Below, piece after piece: positions 36,032 through 45,344 of a stretch of DNA of 64,000 nt. The notes beneath the pieces were generated by a model. That model saw only the letters and a program-made list of their open reading frames with translations. It did no database searches and was not told the origin of the DNA. Origin of the DNA: an uncultured Thermomicrobiales bacterium (GTDB lineage: Bacteria; Chloroflexota; Chloroflexia; Thermomicrobiales; UBA6265); assembly GCA_902806355.1 (NCBI GenBank), contig CADCWI010000059.1, positions 1 through 64,000 on the forward strand, written 5' to 3'. A program made the position numbers and the translations under genes. Every line of letters starts with the position of its first letter. The stretch's first letter is position 1.

Positions 36032-39013
36032 TTGACAGAGCCGAAGCTGGCCACGACGCGAACAGACGCACATCGGTCGGCCGTGACGCACGTGCCCGAT
36101 GACCGGGATCGAGTTCCCACAGGAGTGCTCGATCGTCCGATCGCGAGCGTTTCGCTCGGCTGGTTCGTGATCGCCGCGGCGGTGACCCTGGTGGGCGCCT
36201 TCCTGCTCCGGTTCGTCCTGCTCGACGCGTATGCCATGACACAGCGAGAAGGTGCCTGGGCCTACAGCGCTTGGTCATTCTACGTGGGCAAACCGATCCC
36301 TGGGGGTGAATCGCTTCCCCTCGTTGCTCCGCTCTTCCTCATCCTCGAGTCACTGTCTTTCTTCCTGTTCGGAGTCACGGATGCGATCGCACGCACCCTG
36401 CCCGCCCTGACCGGCCTCGGCATGGTCACGCTGATTCCTGCCTTGCGTCCGTTCCTGAGCCGATCATCGGTGATCGGGATGATGGTGCTCGTCACCCTCT
36501 CACCAACACTCGTCTTTGCGTCGCGCACCGTGAATCCCGCGATCCTGGTTGCCTTCTTCGCATTGCTCGCCGTGGTCAGCACACTCCGGTCCGGGCTTCG
36601 CCGTGATACGCGCGGCGTGGCGTGGCCGGCGGCACTCGGAGTAGCAATCGGCGGAATGTTCGCTTCGGGGCCGGCCGGGCTCTCCACCATCCTGGCCGTC
36701 GCGGTCGCGCTGGTGGCCGCGGCGATGTCGAACGCGCGGGGAACGGAGGATGTGCAGCTCAACCCCGTGCGCGCTGGTCTCCGGGCGATTGCCCGGGATC
36801 AATCCTCGATCTTCGCGCTCCTTGCCGGTTTCATCGGCACGATGGTGCTCGCGTTCACCCGATTGCTCTCCGATCCGGCGGCGCTCGAAGGTGTGTTGAC
36901 GACGTTCTCGGATTGGGGCGCGATGATCGCCACCGAGACAACGGAGACGCCGACACAGTTTTTCCTCTACTCGGTGATGCTTTACGAGTTCCTGACGGTA
37001 GTTTTCGCGGTCGTCGCAATCCTCACCGCTCCCCGTTACGGCGGCGGGAGCGACAATGACGGCGCAGAACTCCTGCAGCCAACGGTCTTTCTGGCCTGGT
37101 TCGTCGCGGCTCTCTTGCTTTACAGCCTCGCCGCCGGGCGTCAACCCGAACACGCGGTGCTCGTCGCGCTTCCGCTCGTGCTGCTTGGCGGAATCGGCCT
37201 CGGCCGGATGGCGGAGCGGATTCCCTGGCGTTCCCTGGCGACGACACGAGCCGGCCTGGTGCCGTTGGCCCTGCTCGGACTGGTGATTGGCTTGCTCGCG
37301 GTTGTGACGCTGATCGCGCGGTCCAACGACTCCGTGGCCGCCGTGTCCGGGGGTCTCCCGTCAGGCGTGCGGATCGGCTTCGTGTTCCTCCTGGTCGTGG
37401 TGCCCCTCGCGCTTCTCGTGGGACGGGAGTTTGGAACCCGCCAGGGTGCGCGATACGTTGGTTGGGCTAGCTTGCTCGTGCTGGCCGCGATTCTCGGCAT
37501 CTATACCGTCCGAACCACGACCGAGCTGGCGTATGTCCGGGCCGATACAGGTCGCGAGCTGCTCGCGCAACGCGTTCCGACGGATGGCGTCCGCGCGTTC
37601 GTCGACCAGACCTCGCGCCTCTCCCGGGATCTCTCGCTTACCGAGGTATCCAGCATCGACAACACTGGGAGCTACGGGATCTCGATCGCCGTCGACCCGG
37701 CGCTCCAGTGGCCGTACGTGTGGTATTTCCGGGACTTCCCCGACCTACGGGTCACCTCACCTGCAGGCTGGAACGACGCCGACATGGTGATCGCTCCGAC
37801 GCAGGAGGGCATGGAAGAGGCTGGATACATCGTGCAGACGCGGAGCTGGATGAATCGCGTCCCGACCGCCTATCAGGATCTGAGTATCGGCGAGATTGCC
37901 GCCGCGATCGTTTCGCCCTCTCGCTGGTACGACAGCGTGCGGTATCTCCTGTTTCGGGAGATACCCAATCCGCCCGCGCCCGAGCAGTCTTATGTGGGAT
38001 ATACCTTCGAGCTCAGCAACCAGATGAATCCAAGTGAAGGTCCTTTCGACCTGTTCCAGGGTGCGCAGATCGGACCGGGCTCGGCGCTCGGACAGCTCGA
38101 CACACCCACCGGCATTGCGATCTCCAATGACGGCAAGACGGTCTACGTAGTCGACAGCGGCAACCAGCGCATCCAGCGGTTCGCGGATGACGGGACGTTC
38201 ATCGGTGTCTGGAGCAGCGAGACCGACCCACGCCTCGGCCTTGGTTACTCCACTGAAACGGAGCAAGGGGCAAGTGACATCATCGTCAGTGACGACGGGC
38301 TGGTCTACGTCGCCGACACATGGAACCATCGGGTGCTCGTCCTCGACGGCGGAGGGCAGGTCGTTCGCGAGCTCGGAGCCCCAGGTGAGCTAACGGATAT
38401 CGAGAACTCTCCCGATCCTTCTCCGGAACCGGGTCTCTTCTTCGGCCCACGAAGCGTTGCGGTCGCCGGTGGCGAGATCTACGTGACCGATACCGGCAAC
38501 GAGCGCGTTCAGGTGTTCTCATCGGATGGCACGTTTCTCCGCGCGTTCGGCGGTTACGGATCGGAGCCCGGGAAACTGCTCGAACCGGTCGGGATCGCGA
38601 TCGGGCCGGACGGAAACGTCTGGGTCGCCGATTCCGGGAACAGCAGGCTCAGCGTGTTCACGAGGGAAGGCGCTCCCGTGGCCCAGATCCCGATGGAGAG
38701 TTGGCAAACCCAGGGTGAGCTCCAGAACTTCCTGCGGCTCGGGCCCGATGGCCTGCTCTACGCGACGTCACCTGGCTCCGGGGTCGTGGAGGTTGTTCAG
38801 GGAAGTCGCGTCGAGGCGGTCACCGGGAACGATGAAGGTGGAGACATCCAACGCCCGCTCGGCATCGCGGTCAAGGGAGACGGATCGTTGTTCCTGACCG
38901 ATCCTGCACAGAGTATCGTCGCCGAGGTCGTTCCCGAGGTGCCGGCAGGCCTCGCGACACCCGTTGCGTCGCCGGCTCCAGGATCGGCCACACCGCGGGC
39001 TCAACGGCCGTGA
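36032..39013 (+). CDS. GT-C-type membrane protein fused to a C-terminal NHL-repeat propeller
   Basis: 993 aa from TTG 36032, with AGAGGGAG about 7 nt upstream. Residues about 45-550 hold 11 or so membrane segments and resemble the preceding Agl23-like protein, but the first-loop acidic motif reads TQREGAWAYSAW, so the DE pair is not conserved. From about residue 670 to 975 there are NHL repeats with the pattern TPTGIAISNDGKTVYVVDSG, VYVADTWNHRVLVLDGGG, IYVTDTGNERVQVFSSDG and VWVADSGNSRLSVFTREG, enough for a six-bladed propeller. It ends with a Pro/Ala-rich tail. The propeller should lie outside the membrane, perhaps binding a carbohydrate or protein. Linked to 33453 by a 116-bp gap. Confidence 0.8.
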   Translation: MTEPKLATTRTDAHRSAVTHVPDDRDRVPTGVLDRPIASVSLGWFVIAAAVTLVGAFLLRFVLLDAYAMTQREGAWAYSAWSFYVGKPIPGGESLPLVAPLFLILESLSFFLFGVTDAIARTLPALTGLGMVTLIPALRPFLSRSSVIGMMVLVTLSPTLVFASRTVNPAILVAFFALLAVVSTLRSGLRRDTRGVAWPAALGVAIGGMFASGPAGLSTILAVAVALVAAAMSNARGTEDVQLNPVRAGLRAIARDQSSIFALLAGFIGTMVLAFTRLLSDPAALEGVLTTFSDWGAMIATETTETPTQFFLYSVMLYEFLTVVFAVVAILTAPRYGGGSDNDGAELLQPTVFLAWFVAALLLYSLAAGRQPEHAVLVALPLVLLGGIGLGRMAERIPWRSLATTRAGLVPLALLGLVIGLLAVVTLIARSNDSVAAVSGGLPSGVRIGFVFLLVVVPLALLVGREFGTRQGARYVGWASLLVLAAILGIYTVRTTTELAYVRADTGRELLAQRVPTDGVRAFVDQTSRLSRDLSLTEVSSIDNTGSYGISIAVDPALQWPYVWYFRDFPDLRVTSPAGWNDADMVIAPTQEGMEEAGYIVQTRSWMNRVPTAYQDLSIGEIAAAIVSPSRWYDSVRYLLFREIPNPPAPEQSYVGYTFELSNQMNPSEGPFDLFQGAQIGPGSALGQLDTPTGIAISNDGKTVYVVDSGNQRIQRFADDGTFIGVWSSETDPRLGLGYSTETEQGASDIIVSDDGLVYVADTWNHRVLVLDGGGQVVRELGAPGELTDIENSPDPSPEPGLFFGPRSVAVAGGEIYVTDTGNERVQVFSSDGTFLRAFGGYGSEPGKLLEPVGIAIGPDGNVWVADSGNSRLSVFTREGAPVAQIPMESWQTQGELQNFLRLGPDGLLYATSPGSGVVEVVQGSRVEAVTGNDEGGDIQRPLGIAVKGDGSLFLTDPAQSIVAEVVPEVPAGLATPVASPAPGSATPRAQRP

Positions 39014-39316
39014 TCAACCGTCGAAGCCGAACAGCTCGATGTGCGAGTCGCCCAACGTACCGTAGTCGAGCGAGCGCTCGATGTACGCCTCCACGCGACT
39101 GAGCATCTGATTGGCATGAGGGGCTGAATTGGAGACCACGACCACCCCGAGTGTGCCTACCCGCATGTCATCGAGATCCTCGATCTCGGCGATGGCGGCG
39201 TTGAACTGATTCTGGACGCGCTGGCAGATCGACCTGATCTCACGCCGCTTGTCCTTGATCGAGAACGTCTCCTCGAACAGGATCGTGACGCGCAACGAGC
39301 CTATCGTTGCCGTCAC
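39014..39316 (-). CDS. DUF503 family protein (YlxP-like)
   Basis: A 100-aa protein from GTG 39316, which overlaps the preceding gene's stop as GTGA. It matches the small DUF503/YlxP family: TATIGSLRVTILFEETFSIKDKRREI, FNAAIAEIEDLDD, and GVVVVSNSAPHANQML. YlxP genes lie near rbfA in Firmicutes, where the protein has been linked to ribosome or cell-envelope functions, but no activity is settled. Here it is last in a three-gene operon after an M24 peptidase and a hypothetical protein, not in the usual nusA-infB-rbfA setting. Confidence 0.8.
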   Translation of the reverse strand: MTATIGSLRVTILFEETFSIKDKRREIRSICQRVQNQFNAAIAEIEDLDDMRVGTLGVVVVSNSAPHANQMLSRVEAYIERSLDYGTLGDSHIELFGFDG

Positions 39317-39819
39317 GTCGTCGCCTCTCCTGGCCGAACAGTGAGCAGGATATCGCCGGTGTCCGGTTCGATGCTCCAGTCGAGAACGCCACCCAGGTGA
39401 TCGGCCAAAGCCGAGCCGATCAGCAACAGTTCCCGGATGTGTCCCGGGTCGAGCTGGAGGCTTTCGACGAGTATCGGATCGGGCAAGTTCGCGATCCTGG
39501 CCGTCGGTGAATCGCCATCTTCCGTGTGTTCGATCACCAGGGCGCCGAACGAGCGGTAGTTCGTGAGGAGGGCGTCGAGAATCGCGTTGGCTGACCACTC
39601 CCTTCCGGTGTCCCAGCCCCGCATGAAGATTTCCGCCAAGCCATCGCGCCACATGCGGAGGTTGTCCGGATGCTCGCTCAGGATGTCGACCGAACCAAGG
39701 AACATTGCTTGGGCGTTGAGCTGTGCCTGATCCAGCAGTTCCAAGTCGGAGTAATCGCCGGATCCATGCTCGATCTCGTCGATCAGTTCCCGCTCGTTTT
39801 GCAGTGGGTCATCGGTCAA
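39313..39819 (-). CDS. Hypothetical protein, operon with DUF503
   Basis: 168 aa from TTG 39819; GGAGGAGG lies about 6 nt before it, and the earlier TTG 39837 would place the ribosome site inside the gene. The sequence is acidic and helical in its N-terminal half (ELIDEIEHGSGDYSDLELLDQAQ) and ends in a strand-rich part (LDWSIEPDTGDILLTVRPG). It contains no signal peptide. I do not recognise the family. The stop overlaps the DUF503 start by 4 bp; the M24 peptidase ends 46 bp upstream. Confidence 0.7.
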   Translation of the reverse strand: MTDDPLQNERELIDEIEHGSGDYSDLELLDQAQLNAQAMFLGSVDILSEHPDNLRMWRDGLAEIFMRGWDTGREWSANAILDALLTNYRSFGALVIEHTEDGDSPTARIANLPDPILVESLQLDPGHIRELLLIGSALADHLGGVLDWSIEPDTGDILLTVRPGEATT

Positions 39820-39865
39820 GATCTTCCTCCTCCGCAAGTCTGGCCAACGCGTGCGGGCCGGCGAG

Positions 39866-40999
39866 TCACTGCATTATGGTGAGCTCGCGTTTTGCGTGAT
39901 TGAGACGCATCCCGCCGTCGCTGGTGCAGACGACCGTATCCTCGATCCGGATTCCGAAGCGCCCTTCCAGGTAGATGCCGGGTTCGTCGCTGAATACCAT
40001 GCCGGCTTGGAGAGGAAGAGTGTTGCCTTCCACGAGGTAGGGTTCCTCGTGCACTTCCAGGCCGAGTCCGTGACCGACCCGGTGGATGAACGCATCGCCG
40101 TACCCGGCGTCGGAGATTAGCGTGCGCGCGGTGCGATCGAGCTCCTGCAACGGCAGACCGGGCCGGACGGCATCGAGCGTCGCCTGGTTCGCCCGCAGCA
40201 CGATATCGTACACGGCGCGGAATTCGTCGTCAGGTTCCTCGACGCACAGCGTCCGGGTGACGTCCGACTGATAGCCCTCGCGCTGACCTCCCCAATCGAA
40301 GAGAACGGCATCGCCTGGTTCGATTTTGCGTGACCCGGTGGCGTGATGCGGCGAGGCGGCGTTCGGTCCGCTGGCGCAGATACCCCAGATCTTCGAGATT
40401 CCCCGATTGGCGGTGAGATCGGTCAGGAGCTTGAGCGCTTGCAGCTCGGTCAGTCCGGAGAGGGGCGGACCAACGATGAACTCTTCCCACGCTTGATCGG
40501 TGAGCCGGCTCACCTCAGCCATGAGCGCGATCTCGGAATCGTCCTTGATCATCCGCAGCGAGCGCATCAGCGGCGTTGCCTCCCGCCATCCCGCACCCGG
40601 CAAGTGTCGCTGCAGCCGGAGGAGAAACGCACTCCAGAGCTGGTTGCCGACCGCGACTTCCTTGCCATCCACGCCGCCGATGACCCCTGCCGCGAGGACG
40701 TAGGGATCCTCGTGATCGGACCACGTGTGCACGTCAGCAAGGGAACCCGCATCACCGATCAACGGAGCTTCCAGCGCCGGCACGATCAGGGACGGTGTGC
40801 CGGTGGCTGGAACGACGAGCAGGTTGAGCCGCTCGCTGAGGTGTGCCTCGAATCCGGTCAGGTAGAACAGATCGGCGGACGGACCCAGGATCAGCCAGTC
40901 GACATCTTCGGCTCGCAGGTGCTCACGCAGCCGATCGAGGCGCTGATCGTAGCGATGCCGGGCGATCCCGGCCGTTTGATCTGTCGAAGTTGTTGACAT
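39866..40999 (-). CDS. M24 family metallopeptidase (Xaa-Pro aminopeptidase/dipeptidase-like)
   Basis: 377 aa, with an N-terminal creatinase-like domain and a C-terminal pita-bread domain. The five metal ligands are visible: LFDWGG Asp and SDVTRT Asp, VGHGLGLEVHEEPYL His, and Glu in SDEPGIYL and GIRIEDTV. It would cleave N-terminal X-Pro bonds or proline dipeptides. The start at ATG 40999 (MSTTSTD) has GAGG 7 nt upstream; ATG 41011 is possible. It heads the operon with 39313-39819 and the DUF503 gene. Confidence 0.93.
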   Translation of the reverse strand: MSTTSTDQTAGIARHRYDQRLDRLREHLRAEDVDWLILGPSADLFYLTGFEAHLSERLNLLVVPATGTPSLIVPALEAPLIGDAGSLADVHTWSDHEDPYVLAAGVIGGVDGKEVAVGNQLWSAFLLRLQRHLPGAGWREATPLMRSLRMIKDDSEIALMAEVSRLTDQAWEEFIVGPPLSGLTELQALKLLTDLTANRGISKIWGICASGPNAASPHHATGSRKIEPGDAVLFDWGGQREGYQSDVTRTLCVEEPDDEFRAVYDIVLRANQATLDAVRPGLPLQELDRTARTLISDAGYGDAFIHRVGHGLGLEVHEEPYLVEGNTLPLQAGMVFSDEPGIYLEGRFGIRIEDTVVCTSDGGMRLNHAKRELTIMQ

Positions 41000-41277
41000 G
41001 CGGAGCCTCATTCCAATGACGGCTGTGCCGCTGGACATCCTCACCAGCGTGTGCAGACGGTTATCGCAGACACATCCAGGTGCGTCCACCGCCCGGTTCC
41101 GGACCGGTTGGCGCCCGGGATTCCCTTTGTGGCGGGTGCCTTCCGTGTCGCAGGGTCCCGATGCCGCGTGCTACGCTCGACTCAGCAACGTGGCCGCTCC
41201 GTGCGGCTTCGATCAGGGCACCGGGAACCGGTGCCTGAGTCCTTGTCCGGTCAACTCCACGCGGGATTGAATCCACC
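41000..41277. other. Divergent promoter region between M24 peptidase and serA fusion
   Basis: 278 bases. Contains the hairpin GGCACCGG-gaa-CCGGTGCC (41217-41235), 43-60 nt before the serA start, which would lie in its 5' UTR. It lacks a T-run and matches no riboswitch I know; may be structural. Confidence 0.35.
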
Positions 41278-43554
41278 ATGTCGTCACGCTTTGCGTCAGA
41301 TCGGATCGCGATCGATCTCGACGGGGTCCTCACCGAGTATCCCGCTCCCCTCGCCGCCGCCGCCAACGAGCGGTTCGGACTGAACTTTCCGGAGCGTGCC
41401 TTTATCGACTCGGCTGGACTAAGTGTCCCGATCGATGTGCGTGAATGGGTCTACAGCGACAACGGCCCCGCGGCGAGCCTGCGGCCTTCGCCGGATGCGC
41501 AAGCTTTCGTCCAGCGCATCCTCACTATGTTCGGCCCCGAGAATGCCATGATCATCACCGCCCGACCGTTGGGTGCGGCCGGGATGACCTCTGGCTGGCT
41601 TGCGCGGCATGGATTCCCCTCGCTACACATCGAGTACGCGGATGACAAATTGACGGTCGCGCGCGAGCAAGGATGTCGATTCGCTGTTGAGGATAGTGAG
41701 CGGCACGCACTCAACTACGCGGCAGGCGGCATCACCTGTTTCCTGATCGATATTCCCGGTCACGTTCATGAGACCGATGAGCCATCGATCGTCCATGTCG
41801 ATGGCTTTTCCGACATCCTCAACGCCCTCGATCGCCTCAAGGGGCGTGACGAGCGGCGGCAGGAGGTTGCTAACGCGCTTCCACCCGTAGAAGACCTGAG
41901 CGGCTTGGCGGAGCGACCCTGCATCGTCGTCAGCGACGCGATTCACCCGGTCGCCAGGGAAGAGCTTTCCGCGCACGCGACGCTGATCGATGTCGACGGT
42001 ACCGACCTCGCCGCGCTCAAGCATGCGGTCAGCGGCGCCGACGCGCTTGTCGTCCGCAGCGAAACACAGGTGACCGAAGACGTGCTCGCCGCGGCGCCGC
42101 GGCTGAGAGTGGTTGCTCGGGCCGGGGTCGGCGTCGACAACGTCGATCTGGAGGCGGCGACCCGCGCGGGAGTGCTGGTGCTCAACGCGCCGGGAGCCAA
42201 CGCGACATCGGCTGGCGAGCACACGATCGCCCTTCTGCTCGCATTGACGCGCCAGATCCCGTATGCGAATGAATCCACGCACGCAGGTCGATGGGAGCGA
42301 AAGAAGATCAGGCCGATCGATCTCCGGGGTCGAACCGTCGGAATCATCGGGCTGGGTCGCGTCGGCTCGATCGTGGCGAAGCGGCTCAAGGCGTTCGAGA
42401 TGCGTGTGATCGCTCATGATCCGTACATTCCCGGGGCGCGATTCGCCGAGCTGGATGTCGAACCGGTGCCGCTGGACGAGCTGTATGCGCGGGCGGACGT
42501 GATCACCTTCCACGTGCCTTCGACGCCGGAAACGCATCGCATGCTCAACGCGCGTACGCTAGAGACCACGAAACAGGGCGTGATCGTGCTCAACGTCGCG
42601 CGTGGTGAGGTCGTCGATCAGGACGCACTCGCGGACGCACTCCAGCAGGGACACGTCGCGGCGGCGGGTGTCGATGTCTTTCCTCACGAGCCGTGCACAT
42701 CGAGCCCCCTCTTCGGTCTGCCGAATGTGATCGTGACGCCGCATACGGGCGGTTCCAGCGCAGAGGCGCTCGAGACAGTGGGCAAGGTGATCGCCAGCTC
42801 CACACTTGCGGCCCTTCGCGGAGAGGCAGTGCCGAACGCCGTCAACCTTCCCCAGGCGACACTGGACGCCCCGGCCCTGCGCCGGCTTGTGACCGTGGCC
42901 GGTGCGGCGGGCCACTTGCTCTCGGTACTCGAGTCTGATCTTCCCAGGCAGATTCGCCTGACCGTGCGTGGAATGGTGCCGCCGGATGTCGCCGAGCACG
43001 TCCTCAACGCGGCGCTGAGCCAGGCGTTCCAACATTGGATCGATCGGAGGGTAACGCCGGTCAATGCTCGTGTGATCGCCGACGATCTCGGGGTGGCCGT
43101 GTCGAATCCGGTGGTCGATCAGGACGAGCTGCACCTGCCCCAGTTCGTGTTTGAGACGCAGGGGGAAACCTCCCATACGGTCACCGTGACGTGGGACCGC
43201 GTTCATGCCGGGATCGTGGCCGTGGACCGGTTCTCTTTGGAACGGCCACTTGCCGGTCATGTGCTGATCACCCATCACCATGATCAGCCGGGCGTGATCG
43301 GAACCCTCGGCATGATCCTTGGCCGGTACGGCGTGAACATTGCCGGCATGCAGGTCGGTCGCCATGCTCCTCGTGGTGAAGCGTTGATGGTCACGAACGT
43401 CGATGAGTCGATTCCGGACGAGGCCGTGGAGGAGATCCGGCGTTGCGACGCTGTCGAGGACGCGTTCGTGGTATCGCTACCTCCGTTCGATGGTGAATCG
43501 GATCCGGTTGCATTGAGCGCGATGACGTCCCCGGCGGCACTCACGAGAGCCTGA
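41278..43554 (+). CDS. serA: D-3-phosphoglycerate dehydrogenase with N-terminal HAD-like phosphatase domain
   Basis: 758 aa; ordinary SerA is about 520-530 aa in this subclass. Residues 1-205 form a HAD domain of the 5'(3')-deoxyribonucleotidase type: nucleophile pair D13/D15 in IDLDGVL, IITARP with T94, K124 and VEDSE with E138/D139. Residues about 214-530 are SerA: VRSETQVTEDV, NAPGANATSAGEHT, NAD-binding GIIGLGRVGS, NVARGEVVDQDAL, VDVFPHEP and VTPHTGG. A beta-sandwich-type intervening domain and a C-terminal ACT domain (HVLITHHHDQPGVIGTLGMI) follow. SerA makes 3-phosphohydroxypyruvate, the first step of serine synthesis. The HAD domain could be phosphoserine phosphatase-like, nucleotidase-like or regulatory; the sequence does not decide. 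ATG 41278 starts the fused frame. Confidence 0.93.
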   Translation: MSSRFASDRIAIDLDGVLTEYPAPLAAAANERFGLNFPERAFIDSAGLSVPIDVREWVYSDNGPAASLRPSPDAQAFVQRILTMFGPENAMIITARPLGAAGMTSGWLARHGFPSLHIEYADDKLTVAREQGCRFAVEDSERHALNYAAGGITCFLIDIPGHVHETDEPSIVHVDGFSDILNALDRLKGRDERRQEVANALPPVEDLSGLAERPCIVVSDAIHPVAREELSAHATLIDVDGTDLAALKHAVSGADALVVRSETQVTEDVLAAAPRLRVVARAGVGVDNVDLEAATRAGVLVLNAPGANATSAGEHTIALLLALTRQIPYANESTHAGRWERKKIRPIDLRGRTVGIIGLGRVGSIVAKRLKAFEMRVIAHDPYIPGARFAELDVEPVPLDELYARADVITFHVPSTPETHRMLNARTLETTKQGVIVLNVARGEVVDQDALADALQQGHVAAAGVDVFPHEPCTSSPLFGLPNVIVTPHTGGSSAEALETVGKVIASSTLAALRGEAVPNAVNLPQATLDAPALRRLVTVAGAAGHLLSVLESDLPRQIRLTVRGMVPPDVAEHVLNAALSQAFQHWIDRRVTPVNARVIADDLGVAVSNPVVDQDELHLPQFVFETQGETSHTVTVTWDRVHAGIVAVDRFSLERPLAGHVLITHHHDQPGVIGTLGMILGRYGVNIAGMQVGRHAPRGEALMVTNVDESIPDEAVEEIRRCDAVEDAFVVSLPPFDGESDPVALSAMTSPAALTRA

Positions 43555-43720
43555 CGGTGACATCAATCAGGACATCAATGACGGAGGCATCGGGATCTGC
43601 GTGATGCAGTTCTGAAATGGGAGCTCGCGGCGTGTTCACTCGCGGTTTGCGCGGTTAAACCTTGCCAGTGCCTTGCCCTGGGGCGCTCCCCCGCACGGGC
43701 GGATTCGAGATCGGACGACC

Positions 43721-44146
43721 ATGCAGATGAGCCCAGACCAACCTGGTGATGACGGTGCGGAGAAATGGCGCGGGTCGGGGCCCGTCGTGGTCCTCAGCCG
43801 GGACGTGTTCTTCGGGATGCGGATCCGGACGTCACTTCGGCAACTCGGATATGAGGTCACGATCGTTCCGGACATCCCGAGTTTCACGGCGTTCCTCGGT
43901 TCAGGCGACGGTTCCGCTGTACTGGGCTTGATCGACTTCAACAGCTCATTGGAGTGGTCGCTTCTCGCCGACGCCATGGGCACCGGAGTCCCGGTTATCG
44001 CGTTCGGACCGCACACCGACGTAGAGGGCTTTCGTGCGGCCAAGGCCGCTGGCGTGGCTCGCGTGGTGGCGAACGGCGAGTTCAGCCGTTCCCTTCCCGC
44101 TCTCGCGAAACGACACGCGTTGCCGGGAGAAACAGGTGCAACCTGA
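43721..44146 (+). CDS. Degenerate response-regulator receiver-like protein
   Basis: 141 aa from ATG 43721 (MQMSPDQPGDDG); the frame extends upstream but with no better start. Fold landmarks of a CheY-like receiver are present: VVVLSRDVFFGMRIRTSLRQLGYEV, a possible phosphoacceptor Asp in GLIDFN, and DAMGTGVPVIAFGPHTDVEGFRAAKAAGVARVV. The position of the conserved receiver Lys (normally in a K-P-F segment) reads ANGEFS, so phosphorylation by the usual route is doubtful. No output domain. It lies before the tyrosine recombinase with an 82-bp gap. Confidence 0.6.
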   Translation: MQMSPDQPGDDGAEKWRGSGPVVVLSRDVFFGMRIRTSLRQLGYEVTIVPDIPSFTAFLGSGDGSAVLGLIDFNSSLEWSLLADAMGTGVPVIAFGPHTDVEGFRAAKAAGVARVVANGEFSRSLPALAKRHALPGETGAT

Positions 44147-44228
44147 ATTGAGAGTGACGTATGCCTACCGATAGGCACAGGATGGTCCCTCCGTCGTACA
44201 CTCTGTACGTACAGGAGGTACCATCACC

Positions 44229-45344
44229 ATGGTCGCCGAGCACGATACGAGTCCGACCGCATTCGATCCTGAGGTTTCCGCGCCGTTATCGAGCACTGTC
44301 CCGGTGCGCGCCGATGGTGCATCCAGTGTCGAGCCACCCGAGGAAGCACTCACGCTCGAAGCAGCCGTGGAGATGTTCTTCGGTGATTTGAGGCTCGCTC
44401 CACGTTCCAAGCGAACGTACCGGCAGGGCATCAAGAAGTTTCTCAACCATCTCCTCGTCCACGAAGGCATCGACGCCACGACCGCGCCGGTCACCGCTCT
44501 CCAGACGGAGCACGTGACATCGTTTGCCGCGATCCTGGTTCCGCCCGACATTCGCACTCCGGAAGAGGTCTCCCAGATGCGGACGGCGCAGAACAACCTT
44601 TCCGCGGTGCGCAAGCTCTGCGCGTATCTCTCCGCCTACGATCTGCATCCCGATCTGGCAACCGACCGGCTCAGGGTCCGAATCTCGGCAATGATGCCGC
44701 GCTTCACGCCACCGCCGCCGGATGTGAAGCTCACCGATCTCGAACGCATCGTGGAGCACGTCAACTCACTGCCCAAGGAAGAGAAACCGCATCTCGATCT
44801 AAGGCGTCTCAAGGTGCGGGCGATGATCCGGTTCATGTTCCGTACCGGCGTCCGTGTCTCGGAGCTTTGCGCATTGCGTCGCCGGGATGTCGACCTCGAC
44901 GGCGGCACCGCCGGAATCTACCGTGCAAAGGGCGGCAAGAGCCGGACCGTCCACTTCGATGCCGGGACGGCCGATGCACTGGTTTCCTATTGGCGGGCCC
45001 GTGGCGATGCGGTGCGTGGATCCGGCGCCTTTCCCGCGTTCAGCGGACGGGACAAGGTCGGGCTGCCCGGCGCGGCGATCAGTTCACGAACGGTCGAGCA
45101 CATCGTCGCCGAGATCTGCAAGGAGATCGGGATCGAGAGCGATGTGACGCCGCACTCGTTCCGGCATGGTCTCGCGACCGAGCTCGTCCGGCGCCGGGTG
45201 CGGGAGTCCACGGTGCAGACTATTCTTGGGCATGCGTCGCCACAGACGACACGCATCTACGTGCACAAGACCGGACTTGAAGTAGCGGAAGAATACCAGG
45301 ATGCCTTTGGAGCCTATCGCAAGCCATCATCACAAGCAGAATGA
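44229..45344 (+). CDS. Tyrosine recombinase (XerC/XerD-like integrase)
   Basis: 371 aa from ATG 44229, with AGGAGGT 8 nt upstream, one of the best ribosome sites in the window. A 45-residue extra N-terminus precedes the SAM-like core-binding domain (about 50-150) and the catalytic domain (about 165-360). Catalytic residues are present: Arg in TGVRVSELCALRRRDVD, Lys in YRAKGGKSRTV, His and Arg in HSFRHGLA, His in GHASPQTT and the nucleophile Tyr in RIYVHKT. No attachment site, tRNA junction or phage genes are seen beside it, so a chromosome-dimer or orphan integrase role is equally possible. Confidence 0.9.
   Translation: MVAEHDTSPTAFDPEVSAPLSSTVPVRADGASSVEPPEEALTLEAAVEMFFGDLRLAPRSKRTYRQGIKKFLNHLLVHEGIDATTAPVTALQTEHVTSFAAILVPPDIRTPEEVSQMRTAQNNLSAVRKLCAYLSAYDLHPDLATDRLRVRISAMMPRFTPPPPDVKLTDLERIVEHVNSLPKEEKPHLDLRRLKVRAMIRFMFRTGVRVSELCALRRRDVDLDGGTAGIYRAKGGKSRTVHFDAGTADALVSYWRARGDAVRGSGAFPAFSGRDKVGLPGAAISSRTVEHIVAEICKEIGIESDVTPHSFRHGLATELVRRRVRESTVQTILGHASPQTTRIYVHKTGLEVAEEYQDAFGAYRKPSSQAE

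Noticed and set aside
41217..41235. Serine- or SAM-type riboswitch in the serA leader
   Set aside because: Only an 8-bp hairpin is seen; none of the conserved riboswitch cores is present.
44229..45344. Integrative element anchored by the tyrosine recombinase
   Set aside because: No attachment repeats, no tRNA junction, and flanking genes are ordinary chromosomal types with the same base composition.
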